From Pectobacterium aroidearum (lineage in GTDB: Bacteria > Pseudomonadota > Gammaproteobacteria > Enterobacterales > Enterobacteriaceae): a stretch of 64,000 nt of DNA. The notes under the pieces were generated by a model. That model made no database searches. It was given only the letters and a program-made list of their open reading frames with translations, and was not told the DNA's origin. Below, one piece after another: positions 47,028 through 61,459 of this stretch. Each line of letters begins with the position of its first letter. Position 1 is the first letter of the stretch. The stretch is from positions 2,046,001 to 2,110,000 of the forward strand of contig NZ_CP065044.1 in assembly GCF_015689195.1 (NCBI RefSeq). Reading direction: 5' to 3'. A program made the position numbers and the translations under genes.

Positions 47028-48767
47028 TTAAACGTGTTGGCGGAATTGCCAATAACGCCCTTTTTGTGCCATTAGCGCCTGATGGCTGCCCTGTTCGATC
47101 ACCTTGCCATCGTCCAGAATACAGATGCGATCCATTGATTCTAAACCGTATAACCGGTGAGTGATGACGATCAGCGTCTTATCAGCACAATGTTGGCGTA
47201 GCAGTTGCAGAATACGTTTTTCAGTCTCTGCATCCAACCCTTCAGTCGGTTCATCCAACAAAACAAGCGGCGCGTCGTGCAATAAGGCACGTGCTAAAGC
47301 GATACGGCGCTGCTCACCGCCGGAGAGTTGGCGACCGCCTTCTCCCAGCCAGGCATTCAGCCCTTCATTTTCCAGCAATTTTTCCAACCCGACCTGCTGT
47401 AATACCTCGGCCAGTTTTTCGTCCCGCGCCGTTGGTGCGGCCAGCAGCAGGTTATCACGCAGCGTTGCGCTAAAAATATGCACACGCTGTGGGACCACGC
47501 TCATCATTGCACGGAGGTCGGTTTCCCGCCAATCGTCAAGGGCGTGGCCATTCAGCCTAATGTCTCCGTATTCACAATTCCATGCCCGAGTCAGCAGTTG
47601 CAATAGCGTCGATTTCCCGCACCCGGTACGCCCCAGCAGCGCCAGATGTTCGCCCGGTTTAATGGAAAGAGAAATGTTTTGCAGCACGGGCTGTGGCTGA
47701 CCGGGGTAAGTGAACCCCACATGTGAGAGGTCGAGTGCGGCCTCGCGTGACGTTTCTGGCCCGCGCTCAGGGAAAGTGACGTCAACGGGCTGGCGAATGA
47801 TTTGATCGACTCGGGCGGCGGAAGCAATCACTTGCCCCATATGCTGGAAAGCCACCGTGACCGGAGCCAACGCTTCGAAGGCGGCAAGCGCGGCAAACAC
47901 GAACAGTGCAATCAAGGCACCGGGCTGTGGATTACCGCCTACGCCATCTGCCGCTAGCCACAGAATCAGGGTAACGGTCAGCCCGCTGCATAGAATCATC
48001 ACCGCCTGAGACAGGCCAGTAAGATTGGCCTGCTGACGTTGGCGGCGCAGCCAGTTAATCTCCACCAGCGCCAACTGCTGACGGACGCGATCGAGCGCAC
48101 CGAAGACAGTCAACTCTGCCTGACCTTGCAACCAGGTCGTTAGCTGAAGGCGGTATTGTGCCCGCAGCGCGGTCAGATCCTGCCCGATGCCATTTCCTGC
48201 CCGATAAAATAGAACCGGCAGGCACAGCAGCAGTACCAGCATGATAGTGCCAAGCGTCAACGCCAATGTGGCGTCAATGAAGCTCAGGCCGTAACAGACA
48301 ATAAGAATGACGGCGAAGGCGCTGATGATGGGGGAAATCACGCGCAGATAGAGGTGGTCTAGCGTATCCACGTCCGCCACAAGCCGGTTTAGCAATTCAG
48401 CCTGGCGAAATTGTGCCAGCCCACCCGGAGAGAGCGGCAGAATGCGAGAAAAGGTGAAAACACGTAAGCGCAGCAGAACGCGGAATGTGGCATCGTGGCT
48501 GACTAGCCTTTCGAAATAGCGCCCAGCTGTGCGCGCAATCGCCGCACCCCGCACGCCTGCGGCAGGCAACATATAGTTGAAGGTGAGCAGCCCGACGATT
48601 CCTGCCAATGCGGCCCCCGCAAGAAACCAGCCGGAGAGGGCAAGCAGGCCGATACTGGCAAGCAGGGTTGCAATAGCCAGCACGACACCAAGACTTAAGC
48701 GCCAGATGTGCTGGCGGTAGAGCGCCAGAAACGGTTTTAATACCTGCATCGTTTTTCTCTGAGCCAT
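47028..48767 (-). CDS. cydC: Heterodimeric glutathione/cysteine exporter subunit CydC
   Basis: Fused ABC exporter half of 579 residues. The membrane domain has six helices ([20 protein letters not shown] and others). The ATPase domain has Walker [10 protein letters not shown], signature [14 protein letters not shown] and Walker [13 protein letters not shown]. With CydD it exports glutathione and cysteine to the periplasm, needed for cytochrome bd assembly. The ATG at 48767 overlaps the cydD stop codon and lies behind AGGAGG, so I keep it in preference to the internal ATG six codons later. Confidence 0.95.
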   Translation of the reverse strand: MAQRKTMQVLKPFLALYRQHIWRLSLGVVLAIATLLASIGLLALSGWFLAGAALAGIVGLLTFNYMLPAAGVRGAAIARTAGRYFERLVSHDATFRVLLRLRVFTFSRILPLSPGGLAQFRQAELLNRLVADVDTLDHLYLRVISPIISAFAVILIVCYGLSFIDATLALTLGTIMLVLLLCLPVLFYRAGNGIGQDLTALRAQYRLQLTTWLQGQAELTVFGALDRVRQQLALVEINWLRRQRQQANLTGLSQAVMILCSGLTVTLILWLAADGVGGNPQPGALIALFVFAALAAFEALAPVTVAFQHMGQVIASAARVDQIIRQPVDVTFPERGPETSREAALDLSHVGFTYPGQPQPVLQNISLSIKPGEHLALLGRTGCGKSTLLQLLTRAWNCEYGDIRLNGHALDDWRETDLRAMMSVVPQRVHIFSATLRDNLLLAAPTARDEKLAEVLQQVGLEKLLENEGLNAWLGEGGRQLSGGEQRRIALARALLHDAPLVLLDEPTEGLDAETEKRILQLLRQHCADKTLIVITHRLYGLESMDRICILDDGKVIEQGSHQALMAQKGRYWQFRQHV

Positions 48768-50533
48768 TACAGGGCCTCCTGTCGTTGTGCCAGCAGCGTC
48801 GCAAAGGGGCCTGCTTCGGCTCGGAGTGTTTGATAATCACCTTGTTGGACTAGCTGACCGCCGTCCATTACCCAAATTGCATCATATTCGGTGATATCGG
48901 CGAGCTGGTGCGTCACTAGCAGCGTGGTCTGGTGACGTGCCGCGTCGTTTAACGCCGTCATAACCAGCTCTTCGCTGTGGGCATCCAAACTGGCTGATGG
49001 TTCATCTAGCAGCAATAAGTTGCAAGGGTGGATAAGCGCACGGGCAACGGCAACGCGCTGTGCCTGACCGACGGATAAGCGCGCTGCGCCGTCACCGATC
49101 GTGGTTTCCAGCCCTTGTGGGAGCTGTGGTAAGAATTCCTGCACATAGGCGCGCTCAATTGCCCGCTGTAGCTCCACAATGCTGGCCTGCGGGTTACCCA
49201 GCAGAATATTGCTGCGCAGCGTCTGTTCCGGTAAATGGGGATTTTGCCCAACCCAGCTTAACTGCTTACGCCATGATTCTGGCGTTAGCGTGTTCAGGGC
49301 CTGACCGTTGACGGTTAATGAGCCGCGATAGGGCAGGAACCCCAGCAGGGCATTAAGCAGCGAGCTTTTTCCTGCGCCGCTGAGGCCGACCAGCGCGATA
49401 CGCTCGCCTGCGCGAATATCGAACGTCAACGGTTGAGTGAGCGGTGTGCCATTGGGCGCGAGGACGACCAAATCTTCCGCTCGAATGGCGATGGCGGTAT
49501 CACTGCTGAATGTTTGGGTGCCAAAGCCTACCGTTTCACCTTCCTCGGCTAAAAAGGTCACCAGCGATTCCGCTGCGCCGATAGCCTGAGCCTTGGCATG
49601 ATAGAACGTGCCCAGATCGCGTAAAGGCTGAAAAAACTCCGGCGCCAGAATCAGCACGAGAAAACCGGCGAAGAGTGTCACCCCCATACCGTAATGGCCG
49701 AAATCCAGTTCTCCGAGATAAGAGAAACCGAAATAGACGGCGACAACAGCGATTGAAATGGAAGCAAAAAACTCCAGTACGCCCGAGGAAAGAAATGCCA
49801 TGCGCAGCACTTCCATCGTGCGACTGCGAAAATCTTCGGACGCGTGGCGGATTTGTTCGGTTTCAGCCTCGCCTCGATGGAACAGGCGTAGTGTCTCCAT
49901 CCCGCGTAGGCGATCGAGGAAATGTCCGCTCAGGCGTGCCAACGCCAGAAAGTTACGTCGGTTGGCATCCGCCGCACCCATACCGACCAGCGCCATAAAA
50001 AGCGGAATGAGCGGGGCGGTGAGAAACAGAATCAAGCCCGCAGCCCAATTGAGTGGGAAGATCGTGATTAAAATAAGCAACGGGATCAGCGCGGCAAGAT
50101 ACATTTGCGGCAGGTAGCGGGCGTAATAATCCTGCATATCATCAACCTGCTCAAGAATCATCGTTGCCCAACTGCCCGCAGGTTTGCCTTGTACCCAGGC
50201 AGGGCCAAGCTGTTGCAATCGATCCAGTACCAGCTTACGAATTTGCTGTCGAACGGCTTGCCCGCATAGAAAACCAACGCGCTCGCGTAACACGCTGTTA
50301 AGCGCACGCAGAACAAATGTGGCGATCAGAAGAAGAAAAGGGGAGAGCAGAGATTCACGGGGAGCATGCTCGATGATCAAGGCATGAAGCAACGTCGCTA
50401 ACAGCCAGGCTTGTGCCACGATTAATGCACCGCTCAGGAACCCAAGCAGCAGTGAAATGCGTAGCCAACGTTGCGCCAGCTTACTCTGCTGCTTCAGCCA
50501 GGCGGTCAGTTCTTGCTGTCTGGTTTTTTTCAT
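48767..50533 (-). CDS. cydD: Heterodimeric glutathione/cysteine exporter subunit CydD
   Basis: Partner of CydC, 588 residues, with the same order of six membrane helices and an ATPase domain. Walker A is GLSGAGKSS, the signature segment is ARLSVGQAQRVAVARA (a degenerate LSVGQ in place of LSGGQ, as in other CydD proteins), and Walker B is LLLLDEPSASLD. The N-terminus MKKTRQQELTAWLKQQS is family-like. Located downstream of trxB in the same direction, with a terminator between them. Confidence 0.95.
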   Translation of the reverse strand: MKKTRQQELTAWLKQQSKLAQRWLRISLLLGFLSGALIVAQAWLLATLLHALIIEHAPRESLLSPFLLLIATFVLRALNSVLRERVGFLCGQAVRQQIRKLVLDRLQQLGPAWVQGKPAGSWATMILEQVDDMQDYYARYLPQMYLAALIPLLILITIFPLNWAAGLILFLTAPLIPLFMALVGMGAADANRRNFLALARLSGHFLDRLRGMETLRLFHRGEAETEQIRHASEDFRSRTMEVLRMAFLSSGVLEFFASISIAVVAVYFGFSYLGELDFGHYGMGVTLFAGFLVLILAPEFFQPLRDLGTFYHAKAQAIGAAESLVTFLAEEGETVGFGTQTFSSDTAIAIRAEDLVVLAPNGTPLTQPLTFDIRAGERIALVGLSGAGKSSLLNALLGFLPYRGSLTVNGQALNTLTPESWRKQLSWVGQNPHLPEQTLRSNILLGNPQASIVELQRAIERAYVQEFLPQLPQGLETTIGDGAARLSVGQAQRVAVARALIHPCNLLLLDEPSASLDAHSEELVMTALNDAARHQTTLLVTHQLADITEYDAIWVMDGGQLVQQGDYQTLRAEAGPFATLLAQRQEAL

Positions 50534-50727
50534 CAGGCACCAGTTCGTTATATTGCAGAAATGGACTTAACAGAAAATAACTCTTATGTAACTGTTAGTT
50601 AACAAAATTATCTTCTATCATGCAGAATGACGCCATGTTACCGCGACAGGGGCGCGCTGCAAACGAAAAGGAGAAGGGAAATGGGGGAGGCGATCAATTT
50701 TTGTGTTGCGGAAGGCAAATCGGTAGG

Positions 50728-50759
50728 AAGAAAACGGAACGGCAGATGCCGCTCCGTTT
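50728..50759 (-). terminator. Terminator of trxB
   Basis: On the minus strand AAACGGA-G-CGGCA-TC-TGCCG-T-TCCGTTT forms a 12-pair stem with one mismatch, followed by TCTTCC. It sits just after the trxB stop codon and separates trxB from cydDC. Confidence 0.75.
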
Positions 50760-50769
50760 CAGTGTCGTA

Positions 50770-52283
<1,514 letters not shown>

Positions 52284-52778
52284 ATGGTAGACACTAAAAA
52301 ACGGCCAGGAAAAGATCTCGATCGTATTGATCGTAACATCCTGAACGAATTGCAAAAAGATGGGCGTATTTCCAATGTCGAGCTGTCCAAACGTGTTGGT
52401 CTGTCGCCAACGCCTTGTCTGGAGCGCGTGCGTCGTCTGGAAAGACAGGGTTTCATTAACGGCTATACAGCGCTGCTAAACCCACATTATCTGGATGCGT
52501 CACTGCTGGTTTTTGTTGAAATAACGCTAAACCGCGGCGCGCCTGATGTGTTTGAACAGTTCAATGCTGCGGTGCAGAAGCTGGAAGAAATTCAGGAATG
52601 TCATCTGGTTTCGGGTGATTTTGACTACCTGTTGAAAACGCGCGTGCCGGACATGTCTGCTTACCGTAAGCTCCTGGGGGAAACGCTGCTGCGTTTGCCG
52701 GGCGTAAACGACACCCGTACTTACGTGGTGATGGAAGAAGTGAAGCAAAGCAACCGTCTGGTTATTAAGACGCGATAA
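52284..52778 (+). CDS. lrp: Leucine-responsive regulatory protein Lrp
   Basis: Global feast/famine regulator of 164 residues. The N-terminal helix-turn-helix (ILNELQKDGRISNVELSKRVGLSPTPCLERVRRLE) binds DNA. The C-terminal RAM domain (SLLVFVEITLNRG, ECHLVSGDFDYLL, GVNDTRTYVVM) binds leucine and makes octamers. The sequence and length are essentially those of E. coli Lrp. The next gene is ftsK, the same order as in E. coli. Confidence 0.97.
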   Translation: MVDTKKRPGKDLDRIDRNILNELQKDGRISNVELSKRVGLSPTPCLERVRRLERQGFINGYTALLNPHYLDASLLVFVEITLNRGAPDVFEQFNAAVQKLEEIQECHLVSGDFDYLLKTRVPDMSAYRKLLGETLLRLPGVNDTRTYVVMEEVKQSNRLVIKTR

Positions 52779-52836
52779 ACGTGTGGGTGCAAAACCCGAT
52801 AAATTCAGCTACACTCCTGTGAATTTATACAGTCCC

Positions 52837-52858
52837 AGCGCCGGGTTTTCTCGGCGCT
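52837..52858 (+). terminator. Terminator between lrp and ftsK
   Basis: A 7-bp stem AGCGCCG / CGGCGCT with an 8-base loop (GGTTTTCT) is followed by TTGT only, so it may be leaky. Confidence 0.55.
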
Positions 52859-52892
52859 TTGTCATAAACCTTACAGGCCCCTGGAGAGACTC

Positions 52893-55800
52893 TTGAGCCA
52901 GGAATATACAGAAGATAAAGACGTTTCCCTGAAAAAGCTCAGTGGTACACGTCGTTTGCTTGAAGCGATTTTAATCGTTGTGGCACTTTTTGCGGTTTAT
53001 CTCAGTGTCGCACTACTCAGTTTCAGCCCTTCCGATCCCAGTTGGTCACAGACTGCATGGCATGAACCGATTCACAACCTTGGTGGTGTAGCAGGTGCAT
53101 GGCTGGCGGATACGCTGTTCTTTATTTTTGGTGTGCTGGCCTACGCCATTCCGCCGATTATGTTATCTCTGTGCTGGGCTGCTTTCCGCCAGCGTGATAA
53201 CCATCAGTCTATTGACTACTTTACCTTTTCACTTCGCCTGATTGGGACATTGGCGCTGATCCTGACCTCTTGTGGTCTGGCTGCGTTGAATATTGACGAT
53301 CTCTACTATTTTGCTTCCGGTGGTGTTTTGGGAAGCCTGTTGAGTAGCTCAATGATCCCGCGTTTCAACAGTATGGGCGCGACGCTGATTCTGCTGTGCG
53401 TGTGGGGAGCCGGGTTAACGCTGTTTACCGGTTGGTCATGGCTGACGATCGCTGAAAAAATTGGTGCTGGCGTGTTGAGCTGTCTGACATTTATGTCAAA
53501 CCGTTCACGTCGCGATGAAGACTACCGCGAAGAAAACGATCGTGAAGAAGATGAACGCGATGTGCTTAACCTGCGCCACGATGAAGCGTCGGGCGAGGCG
53601 ATAACGCAACAGCGTGATGACGATGATGTTCTGTTTTCTGCACCTTCCGTGGCCGATATCGTAAACGATACGGCGGCAGAGAATAAGATCGAAGCGTCAT
53701 CATCTTCAACTGAAAACGCGTCGGCTGCTACTCCACCGGCTTTCTCAGCAGAAATGCCTGCGGCAGGGGCAACATTCCCCGAACTGGCAGCGCCAGACTC
53801 GCCATTGTCTGATTCCGCGCCTGCTACTGTGCCACCTGTTGCCTCATCAACGGTTGATGCGGCACCATCGCTGAATCCGCCGCTGTATTCGTTTGAAATT
53901 CCTGAAACACCCGCAGCGATGCCAGAGATCGCAACGTCGCCCGAACTCCATAGCAGTGCGTATACGCCTTACGGCAATAGTTACGGAGAGAGTGTCGTAC
54001 CGCCGATCGTAACAGCACCGGTGGTTCAACCCTTTGCTGAACCGCCACAGCCTGCACGCGATACGGATTTCAACGCGAACAACACCTTTATGCCTGCGTT
54101 CAGCGCTGATGGGGATGATAACCCGCAAATTAAACGCGGCGTCGGTCCAGAACTGCCGCGCCCCAATCCGGTGCGCATTCCTACCCGCCGTGAACTGGCG
54201 TCGTACGGAATTAAACTGCCGTCGCAGCGGCTGGCTGAAGAACAAGCAAGGCTGCAGGCGCAGAATGAGAGTACGGAAACGGAATTGACGAATGATATCT
54301 ATCAGGAAGAAACACCTGATGACATCGCCCGTCAGGAAGCGGCACTACAGCAGGAGTATCTGAATCAGCAGCGCCAGCGTTATGGCGATGAATATCCGTT
54401 ACAGGAAGAGGATGAAGACGCGCTTCTACAAGCACAGTTAGCCAGAGATTTCGCTGCACAGCAGCAGTCCCGCTATGATGCTAATGCACCACAGTACGAT
54501 GAGGAGAGGCCTGCTCCGACAGCATCGCCTGCGGTCAGTGAACCTGTTCAGCCGACGCCTGTGGCATCGCATAACGCTTTTTCATTCTCGCCGTTTAGCG
54601 CGGAGAATGAGCGCGAGCCTGAGCCGCAGACGTTCAGTGAGCCGACGTATACGCAGCCATCTTATCGTGCCGAACCCGATCTTCCACCGATGCACGCTGG
54701 TGACGATGACGACGATAATGAGCGCAACCCGCTGACGTTTGGTCAGCCAACGCAACCGTCTTCAGTGTCGGTAGACGCTGCGCAACAGGAAAGACCAGCC
54801 GCGCCAACGCATCATCCGGCAATGGAGGGTCTGATTCATCCATTCCTGATGCGTAATGAACAGCCGTTGCAGAAGCCGACTACACCGCTGCCAACGCTGG
54901 ATTTATTGACTCCGCCGCCAGCCAGTGAAGCGCCTGTTGATAATTTCGCGTTGGAGCAGACGGCGCGACTAATTGAAGCGCGCCTGGCTGATTTTCGGGT
55001 TAAAGCGGATGTGGTCGATCATTCTCCAGGTCCGGTGATTACGCGGTTTGAATTGGATCTGGCGCCGGGCGTAAAAGCGGCGCGTATCTCGAATCTGTCG
55101 CGCGATTTGGCACGTTCACTGTCGGTTGTCGCCGTGCGTATTGTTGAAGTGATTCCAGGCAAACCGTATGTCGGTCTGGAACTGCCGAATGCGCATCGTC
55201 AGACGGTTTATCTGCGTGAGGTGTTGGATTGCGACAAATTCCGCGATAACCCATCGCCGCTGTCAATTGTGCTGGGTAAAGATATTGCCGGTGAGCCCGT
55301 TGTTGCCGATTTGGCGAAAATGCCGCACCTGCTGGTTGCTGGTACGACAGGCTCGGGTAAATCGGTCGGCGTCAACGCTATGATCATCAGTATGCTGTAT
55401 AAAGCCACGCCGGAAGACGTGCGTTTTATTATGATCGACCCGAAAATGCTGGAACTCTCGGTGTACGAAGGCATTCCGCATTTGTTGACGGAAGTCGTGA
55501 CCGACATGAAGGATGCGGCAAATGCGTTGCGCTGGTGCGTCGGTGAAATGGAACGACGCTATAAGCTGATGTCGGCGCTTGGCGTGCGTAATCTGGCCGG
55601 ATACAACGAACGGGTGATGACGGCAAACGCGATGGGACGCCCGATCCCCGATCCGTTCTGGAAGCCGGGTGACAGTATGGATATGACGCCGCCAGTCCTG
55701 GAAAAACTGCCGTATATTGTGGTTATGGTCGATGAATTTGCTGACCTGATGATGGCGGTGGGTAAGAAAGTTGAAGAACTGATTGCCCGACTGGCGCAAA

Positions 55801-56363
55801 AAGCGCGAGCTGCCGGTATTCATCTGGTTCTGGCGACGCAGCGTCCTTCGGTTGATGTTATTACCGGATTGATCAAAGCAAATATTCCGACGCGTATTGC
55901 GTTTACCGTGTCCAGCAAGATCGACTCACGAACTATCCTCGATCAAGGCGGCGCGGAGTCGCTACTGGGGATGGGGGATATGCTGTATATGGCGCCTAAC
56001 TCCTCGATACCTGTCCGCGTTCATGGCGCTTTCGTCCGCGACGAGGAAGTTCACGCCGTCGTTCAGGACTGGAAAGCGCGGGGTCGTCCTCAATATATTG
56101 ATAATATTGTCAGCGGTGGCGATGATGCTGAAGGTGGAAGCCTCGGCCTTGATGGCGATGAAGAGCTCGATCCGCTGTTCGATCAGGCGGTAGAGTTTGT
56201 GGTCGATAAGCGTCGTGCATCCATTTCCGGTGTGCAGCGCCAGTTCCGTATCGGCTATAACCGCGCTGCGCGAATCGTTGAGCAAATGGAAGCGCAGGGC
56301 ATCGTCAGCTCTCCTGGGCACAATGGCAACCGCGAGGTATTGGCTCCGCCATCCATGGAATAG
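52893..56363 (+). CDS. ftsK: DNA translocase FtsK
   Basis: Septum-located DNA pump of 1156 residues that coordinates chromosome segregation with division. The N-terminal membrane domain has four helices (about residues 20-200). The linker (about 205-660) is rich in Pro, Gln, Glu and Ala and is shorter than that of the 1329-residue E. coli protein. The motor domain has Walker A GTTGSGKS at 817-824 and Walker [12 protein letters not shown]. The C-terminal gamma winged helix ([25 protein letters not shown]) recognises KOPS sites and XerD. The TTG start at 52893 follows CTGGAGAGACTC and gives the family N-terminus [10 protein letters not shown]. Confidence 0.95.
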   Translation: MSQEYTEDKDVSLKKLSGTRRLLEAILIVVALFAVYLSVALLSFSPSDPSWSQTAWHEPIHNLGGVAGAWLADTLFFIFGVLAYAIPPIMLSLCWAAFRQRDNHQSIDYFTFSLRLIGTLALILTSCGLAALNIDDLYYFASGGVLGSLLSSSMIPRFNSMGATLILLCVWGAGLTLFTGWSWLTIAEKIGAGVLSCLTFMSNRSRRDEDYREENDREEDERDVLNLRHDEASGEAITQQRDDDDVLFSAPSVADIVNDTAAENKIEASSSSTENASAATPPAFSAEMPAAGATFPELAAPDSPLSDSAPATVPPVASSTVDAAPSLNPPLYSFEIPETPAAMPEIATSPELHSSAYTPYGNSYGESVVPPIVTAPVVQPFAEPPQPARDTDFNANNTFMPAFSADGDDNPQIKRGVGPELPRPNPVRIPTRRELASYGIKLPSQRLAEEQARLQAQNESTETELTNDIYQEETPDDIARQEAALQQEYLNQQRQRYGDEYPLQEEDEDALLQAQLARDFAAQQQSRYDANAPQYDEERPAPTASPAVSEPVQPTPVASHNAFSFSPFSAENEREPEPQTFSEPTYTQPSYRAEPDLPPMHAGDDDDDNERNPLTFGQPTQPSSVSVDAAQQERPAAPTHHPAMEGLIHPFLMRNEQPLQKPTTPLPTLDLLTPPPASEAPVDNFALEQTARLIEARLADFRVKADVVDHSPGPVITRFELDLAPGVKAARISNLSRDLARSLSVVAVRIVEVIPGKPYVGLELPNAHRQTVYLREVLDCDKFRDNPSPLSIVLGKDIAGEPVVADLAKMPHLLVAGTTGSGKSVGVNAMIISMLYKATPEDVRFIMIDPKMLELSVYEGIPHLLTEVVTDMKDAANALRWCVGEMERRYKLMSALGVRNLAGYNERVMTANAMGRPIPDPFWKPGDSMDMTPPVLEKLPYIVVMVDEFADLMMAVGKKVEELIARLAQKARAAGIHLVLATQRPSVDVITGLIKANIPTRIAFTVSSKIDSRTILDQGGAESLLGMGDMLYMAPNSSIPVRVHGAFVRDEEVHAVVQDWKARGRPQYIDNIVSGGDDAEGGSLGLDGDEELDPLFDQAVEFVVDKRRASISGVQRQFRIGYNRAARIVEQMEAQGIVSSPGHNGNREVLAPPSME

Positions 56364-56392
56364 CGCGTAGTATTGATTGACTTCACTCCATT

Positions 56393-56418
56393 ATAAGGGC
56401 TGCGCGTGCAGCCCTTAT
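56393..56418 (+). terminator. Hairpin downstream of ftsK
   Basis: An 11-bp perfect stem ATAAGGGCTGC / GCAGCCCTTAT with a GCGT loop lies 30 bases after ftsK. There is no T-run, so termination is uncertain. Confidence 0.55.
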
Positions 56419-56626
56419 GCAAAGAAGCGTAAAAGCGGTAATAAGCAGATAATTCACCTATCACCGTCCGAGTGGGTTCAGATAACATAGTTATATAGGT
56501 AACGTGGATCTACCGATAACGTAGATCGACAAATAACACTGTTCCACAAATAACATCGACGCCATGTGAAGCATCTGTCTTCACTTGTGAAGGTGGTTAT
56601 ATCAGGACACTCAAAGGATTATGCGT

Positions 56627-57238
56627 ATGAAAAAGTGGTTAGCCATCAGTTGCCTGATTGCAGGTATGACCTCAACTGCTGTCTATGCGGACGCGGCAAA
56701 AGATTTGCAGGGTCGCCTCAATAAAGTAAACAGTTTCCATGCAAACTTCAGCCAGAAAGTCACCAGTGCCGATGGCGCAGCGGTGCAGGAAGGGGAAGGC
56801 GAACTGTGGCTGAAGCGTCCTAACCTATTTAACTGGAAAACCACATCGCCTGATGAGAGTACATTGATTTCTGACGGTAAAACACTTTGGTTTTACAACC
56901 CGTTTGTCGAACAAGTCACGGCAACCTGGCTGAAGGATGCCACAGGGAATACGCCGTTCATTCTGATAACGCGTAACGATGCCAGCGACTGGAATAAGTA
57001 CGATGTGCGCCAGAAAGGCGATGATTTTGAGCTTACGCCGAAATCTGCGAGCGGCAATCTGAAACAGTTCGCGATTAATGTGACGACTAACGGCACGATC
57101 AAGCAGTTTACCGCGACGGAACAAGATGGGCAGCGGAGCACCTATGTGCTGAAGAACCAGCAAAATGCCGCTGTTGATGCCGCGCAATTCACGTTCACAC
57201 CGCCGAAAGGCGTCACGCTGGATGACCAGCGTCAGTGA
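56627..57238 (+). CDS. lolA: Outer-membrane lipoprotein carrier LolA
   Basis: Periplasmic chaperone of 203 residues that takes lipoproteins from the LolCDE complex and hands them to LolB. The signal peptide ([20 protein letters not shown]) is followed by [23 protein letters not shown]. Hydrophobic-pocket segments such as [34 protein letters not shown] and [15 protein letters not shown] are conserved. I choose ATG 56627, eight bases after AAGGA, over ATG 56621, which is only two bases from it. The rarA start codon follows seven bases after the stop. Confidence 0.95.
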   Translation: MKKWLAISCLIAGMTSTAVYADAAKDLQGRLNKVNSFHANFSQKVTSADGAAVQEGEGELWLKRPNLFNWKTTSPDESTLISDGKTLWFYNPFVEQVTATWLKDATGNTPFILITRNDASDWNKYDVRQKGDDFELTPKSASGNLKQFAINVTTNGTIKQFTATEQDGQRSTYVLKNQQNAAVDAAQFTFTPPKGVTLDDQRQ

Positions 57239-57245
57239 GGCCAGA

Positions 57246-58589
57246 GTGAGTAACCTGTCCCTGGATTTTTCCCATAACGAATTTCAACCTCTGGCCGCGC
57301 GTATGCGGCCTGCGACGTTGGCACAGTATATCGGCCAACAGCATTTGTTAGGCGCCGGTAAGCCTTTGCCACGCGCAATTGAGGCGGGGCAACTGCACTC
57401 TATGATTCTCTGGGGACCGCCAGGCACGGGGAAAACCACGCTGGCAGAATTGATTGGGCATTACGGACAGGCTGATGTAGAACGCATTTCTGCCGTGACG
57501 TCCGGTATTAAAGAAATTCGTGAAGCGATTGAACGTGCACGACAAAACCGCAATGCCGGGCGTCGTACCATTTTGTTTGTCGATGAAGTCCATCGTTTCA
57601 ACAAAAGTCAGCAGGATGCGTTTTTGCCACATATCGAAGATGGCACGATCACCTTCATCGGGGCAACAACAGAAAATCCCTCTTTTGAGCTTAATTCCGC
57701 GTTGTTATCGCGCGCCCGCGTCTATTTGCTGAAGGCGCTGACGGCGGAAGATATCGAACAGGTATTGCAGCAGGCGATGAGCGACAGCGAACGGGGATAC
57801 GGCGGACAGAATATTGTCCTACCTGCCGACACCGCACGTATGCTGGCCGAATTGGTCAATGGCGATGCCAGACGTGCGTTGAATAGTCTGGAAATGATGG
57901 CAGATATGGCGGAAATTGACGCGCAGGGTATGCGTGTCCTGACGCCAGCGCTCCTCAATGAAATTGCGGGCGAGCGTAGTGCCCGTTTTGATAACAAGGG
58001 TGATCGCTATTACGACCTGATTTCAGCGCTGCATAAATCGGTAAGAGGCTCTGCGCCAGATGCGGCGCTTTATTGGTATGCCAGAATTATCACCGCTGGC
58101 GGTGACCCGCTGTATGTCGCCCGGCGATTGCTGGCGATCGCATCGGAAGATGTCGGTAATGCTGACCCGCGAGCGATGCAGGTGGCGATCTCTGCATGGG
58201 ATTGTTTTACTCGCGTTGGTCCGGCGGAAGGGGAGCGTGCTATCGCTCAGGCGATAGTTTATCTGGCCTGTGCTCCCAAAAGTAACGCCGTCTATAGCGC
58301 TTTCAAAGCGGCGATGCAGGATGCGCGCGAGAAGCCAGACTATGATGTTCCCGAACATTTGCGCAATGCACCGACCCGATTGATGAAAGAAATGGGGCTC
58401 GGAGCAGAGTATCGGTACGCACACAACGAACCCAATGCCTATGCGGCTGGCGAGATCTACTTTCCGCCAGAAATGGCGGAAACGCACTATTACACGCCGA
58501 CCTCGCGCGGCCTTGAAGGCAAAATTGGTGAAAAGCTCGCCTGGCTTGCCGCTCAGGATCAAAATAGCCCGACAAAACGCTACCGTTGA
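57246..58589 (+). CDS. rarA: Replication-associated recombination protein RarA (MgsA)
   Basis: AAA+ clamp-loader-like ATPase of 447 residues acting at stalled replication forks. Walker A is GPPGTGKTT, Walker [12 protein letters not shown], sensor 1 [14 protein letters not shown], and the arginine-finger segment [10 protein letters not shown]. The C-terminal tetramerisation domain ([24 protein letters not shown]) follows. The GTG start at 57246 ([10 protein letters not shown]) gives exactly the E. coli length; the longer frame runs back into lolA. It is most likely co-transcribed with lolA. Confidence 0.95.
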   Translation: MSNLSLDFSHNEFQPLAARMRPATLAQYIGQQHLLGAGKPLPRAIEAGQLHSMILWGPPGTGKTTLAELIGHYGQADVERISAVTSGIKEIREAIERARQNRNAGRRTILFVDEVHRFNKSQQDAFLPHIEDGTITFIGATTENPSFELNSALLSRARVYLLKALTAEDIEQVLQQAMSDSERGYGGQNIVLPADTARMLAELVNGDARRALNSLEMMADMAEIDAQGMRVLTPALLNEIAGERSARFDNKGDRYYDLISALHKSVRGSAPDAALYWYARIITAGGDPLYVARRLLAIASEDVGNADPRAMQVAISAWDCFTRVGPAEGERAIAQAIVYLACAPKSNAVYSAFKAAMQDAREKPDYDVPEHLRNAPTRLMKEMGLGAEYRYAHNEPNAYAAGEIYFPPEMAETHYYTPTSRGLEGKIGEKLAWLAAQDQNSPTKRYR

Positions 58590-58641
58590 ACTAAGCGTTG
58601 CGGTAAGGTTATTGCGGTATTTTCTGAAACCGGCCGCGTAG

Positions 58642-59988
<1,347 letters not shown>

Positions 59989-60005
59989 TTTTCAGTTATC
60001 TGCAT

Positions 60006-60029
60006 AAAGCGCCTAAGGGCGCTTTTTTT
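60006..60029 (+). terminator. Terminator of serS
   Basis: AAAGCGCC-TAAG-GGCGCTTT with a run of T residues lies 18 bases after the serS stop codon. It is a strong intrinsic terminator. Confidence 0.9.
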
Positions 60030-60304
60030 ACGTCTTGTGTTCGGTAATATTTTTTCATCGTAAAAAGAGTTCCTCTGCTTCAAACCGTTCGTGTGACTTA
60101 ATTTTAACGCTAAAACTGACTTAAAATCAGTCGGGTAGCTTCTGTGTGTTTTTAAGCATGGCGGCCTGCCTATGGGAGTTGATGAATTCTTTCAATCCAT
60201 AATGTGGGAAAGGACTTTTAGCACTTTTTGCCCGGATTGACTTTTATATGCGCAGTGGCATGATGCGCTCACTCTTCTCCGGTTGTTTGGTTATCCACTT
60301 CGCT
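60030..60304. other. Intergenic region upstream of ycaD
   Basis: No gene is recognised. The dmsABC genes found near here in E. coli are absent. The region must contain the ycaD promoter, which I could not place. Confidence 0.4.
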
Positions 60305-61459
60305 ATGTCTGCTTATTCCCGCCCAGTGCTGCTATTGCTCTGCGGACTCTTGCTGCTGACAGTTTGTATCGCAGTATTAAATACTCTGGTACCACTTTGG
60401 CTAAGTTATCAATCGCTTCCTGTTTGGCAGGTCGGCCTCGTTGGCTCGTGCTATTTCGGCGGCAATCTGGTTGGAACGCTATTAGCCGGTAAATTAATCA
60501 AACTTTACGGATTTAACCGCAGCTATTATTTCGCTGCTTTATTATTTGGCATCGCGATTTTTGGCCTCGGCATTTCTGCGGATATCGGCAGTTGGCTATT
60601 CTGGCGCTTTCTTGCTGGGATCGGCTGTGCATTAATCTGGGTTGTGGTGGAAAGCGCCTTGTTGTGTAGCGGAACGCCGACGCAACGAGGGCAACTGCTG
60701 GCTGCGTATATGATTGCCTATTACCTCGGTAGCGTGATTGGACAACTCCTGCTTGGTGTATTACCGACAGCATTGCTGAGCGTGCTGCCGTGGATGGTCG
60801 CACTGGTTATTCTGGCAATATTACCACTGCTGTTTACTCGTCTTCCTACACCGCCAGAACAGCAAGAAAAGTCTGTTAGTCTGTGGAAAATGCTGACGTA
60901 TCGCAGCGCGCGTTTAGGCGTACACGGCTGTATTATTTCCGGTGCAATTTTAGGATCGCTGTATGGCCTGATGCCGCTATATCTCTCTCATCAGGGAATG
61001 AATGACGCACAGGTTGGATACTGGATGGCCCTGCTAATTAGCTCAGGGATTATTGGTCAATGGCCTATTGGACGTATGGCCGATCGATATGGCCGGCTGT
61101 TAGTTTTGCGGGTATTAGTCTTTGTTGTCATTATTGGCTGTGTAGCCATGTTAAGCATCAGTCACTATGCCATGGCGCCGTCGCTTTTCCTGCTGGGATG
61201 CGCAGGCTTTACGCTGTATCCCGTTGCTATGTCGTGGGCATGTGAAAAAGTGCGTCCTGATGAGCTGGTGGCGATGAATCAGGCTTTGCTCCTCAGCTAC
61301 ACGCTTGGCAGTCTTTGCGGGCCAAGCGTTGCTGCGGTATTGATGCAGAGCTACTCCGATCGCTTGCTGTTTGTATTGATTGCTGCTGTTGCCATGATCT
61401 ACCTGATGATGTTGCTCAGAAAAGCCGATCATCATCCAACGCCATTAGCTGCAGCTTGA
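60305..61459 (+). CDS. ycaD: MFS transporter YcaD
   Basis: Inner-membrane major-facilitator protein of 384 residues with about twelve hydrophobic helices. Family signatures include [20 protein letters not shown], the cytoplasmic loop [19 protein letters not shown] and [16 protein letters not shown]. Similarity to E. coli YcaD runs the full length. I start at ATG 60305 ([12 protein letters not shown]) by homology; the ribosome-binding site is weak, and in-frame starts at 60248 and 60260 remain possible. The substrate is unknown. The 3' end overlaps the convergent LysR gene by 15 bases. Confidence 0.88.
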   Translation: MSAYSRPVLLLLCGLLLLTVCIAVLNTLVPLWLSYQSLPVWQVGLVGSCYFGGNLVGTLLAGKLIKLYGFNRSYYFAALLFGIAIFGLGISADIGSWLFWRFLAGIGCALIWVVVESALLCSGTPTQRGQLLAAYMIAYYLGSVIGQLLLGVLPTALLSVLPWMVALVILAILPLLFTRLPTPPEQQEKSVSLWKMLTYRSARLGVHGCIISGAILGSLYGLMPLYLSHQGMNDAQVGYWMALLISSGIIGQWPIGRMADRYGRLLVLRVLVFVVIIGCVAMLSISHYAMAPSLFLLGCAGFTLYPVAMSWACEKVRPDELVAMNQALLLSYTLGSLCGPSVAAVLMQSYSDRLLFVLIAAVAMIYLMMLLRKADHHPTPLAAA

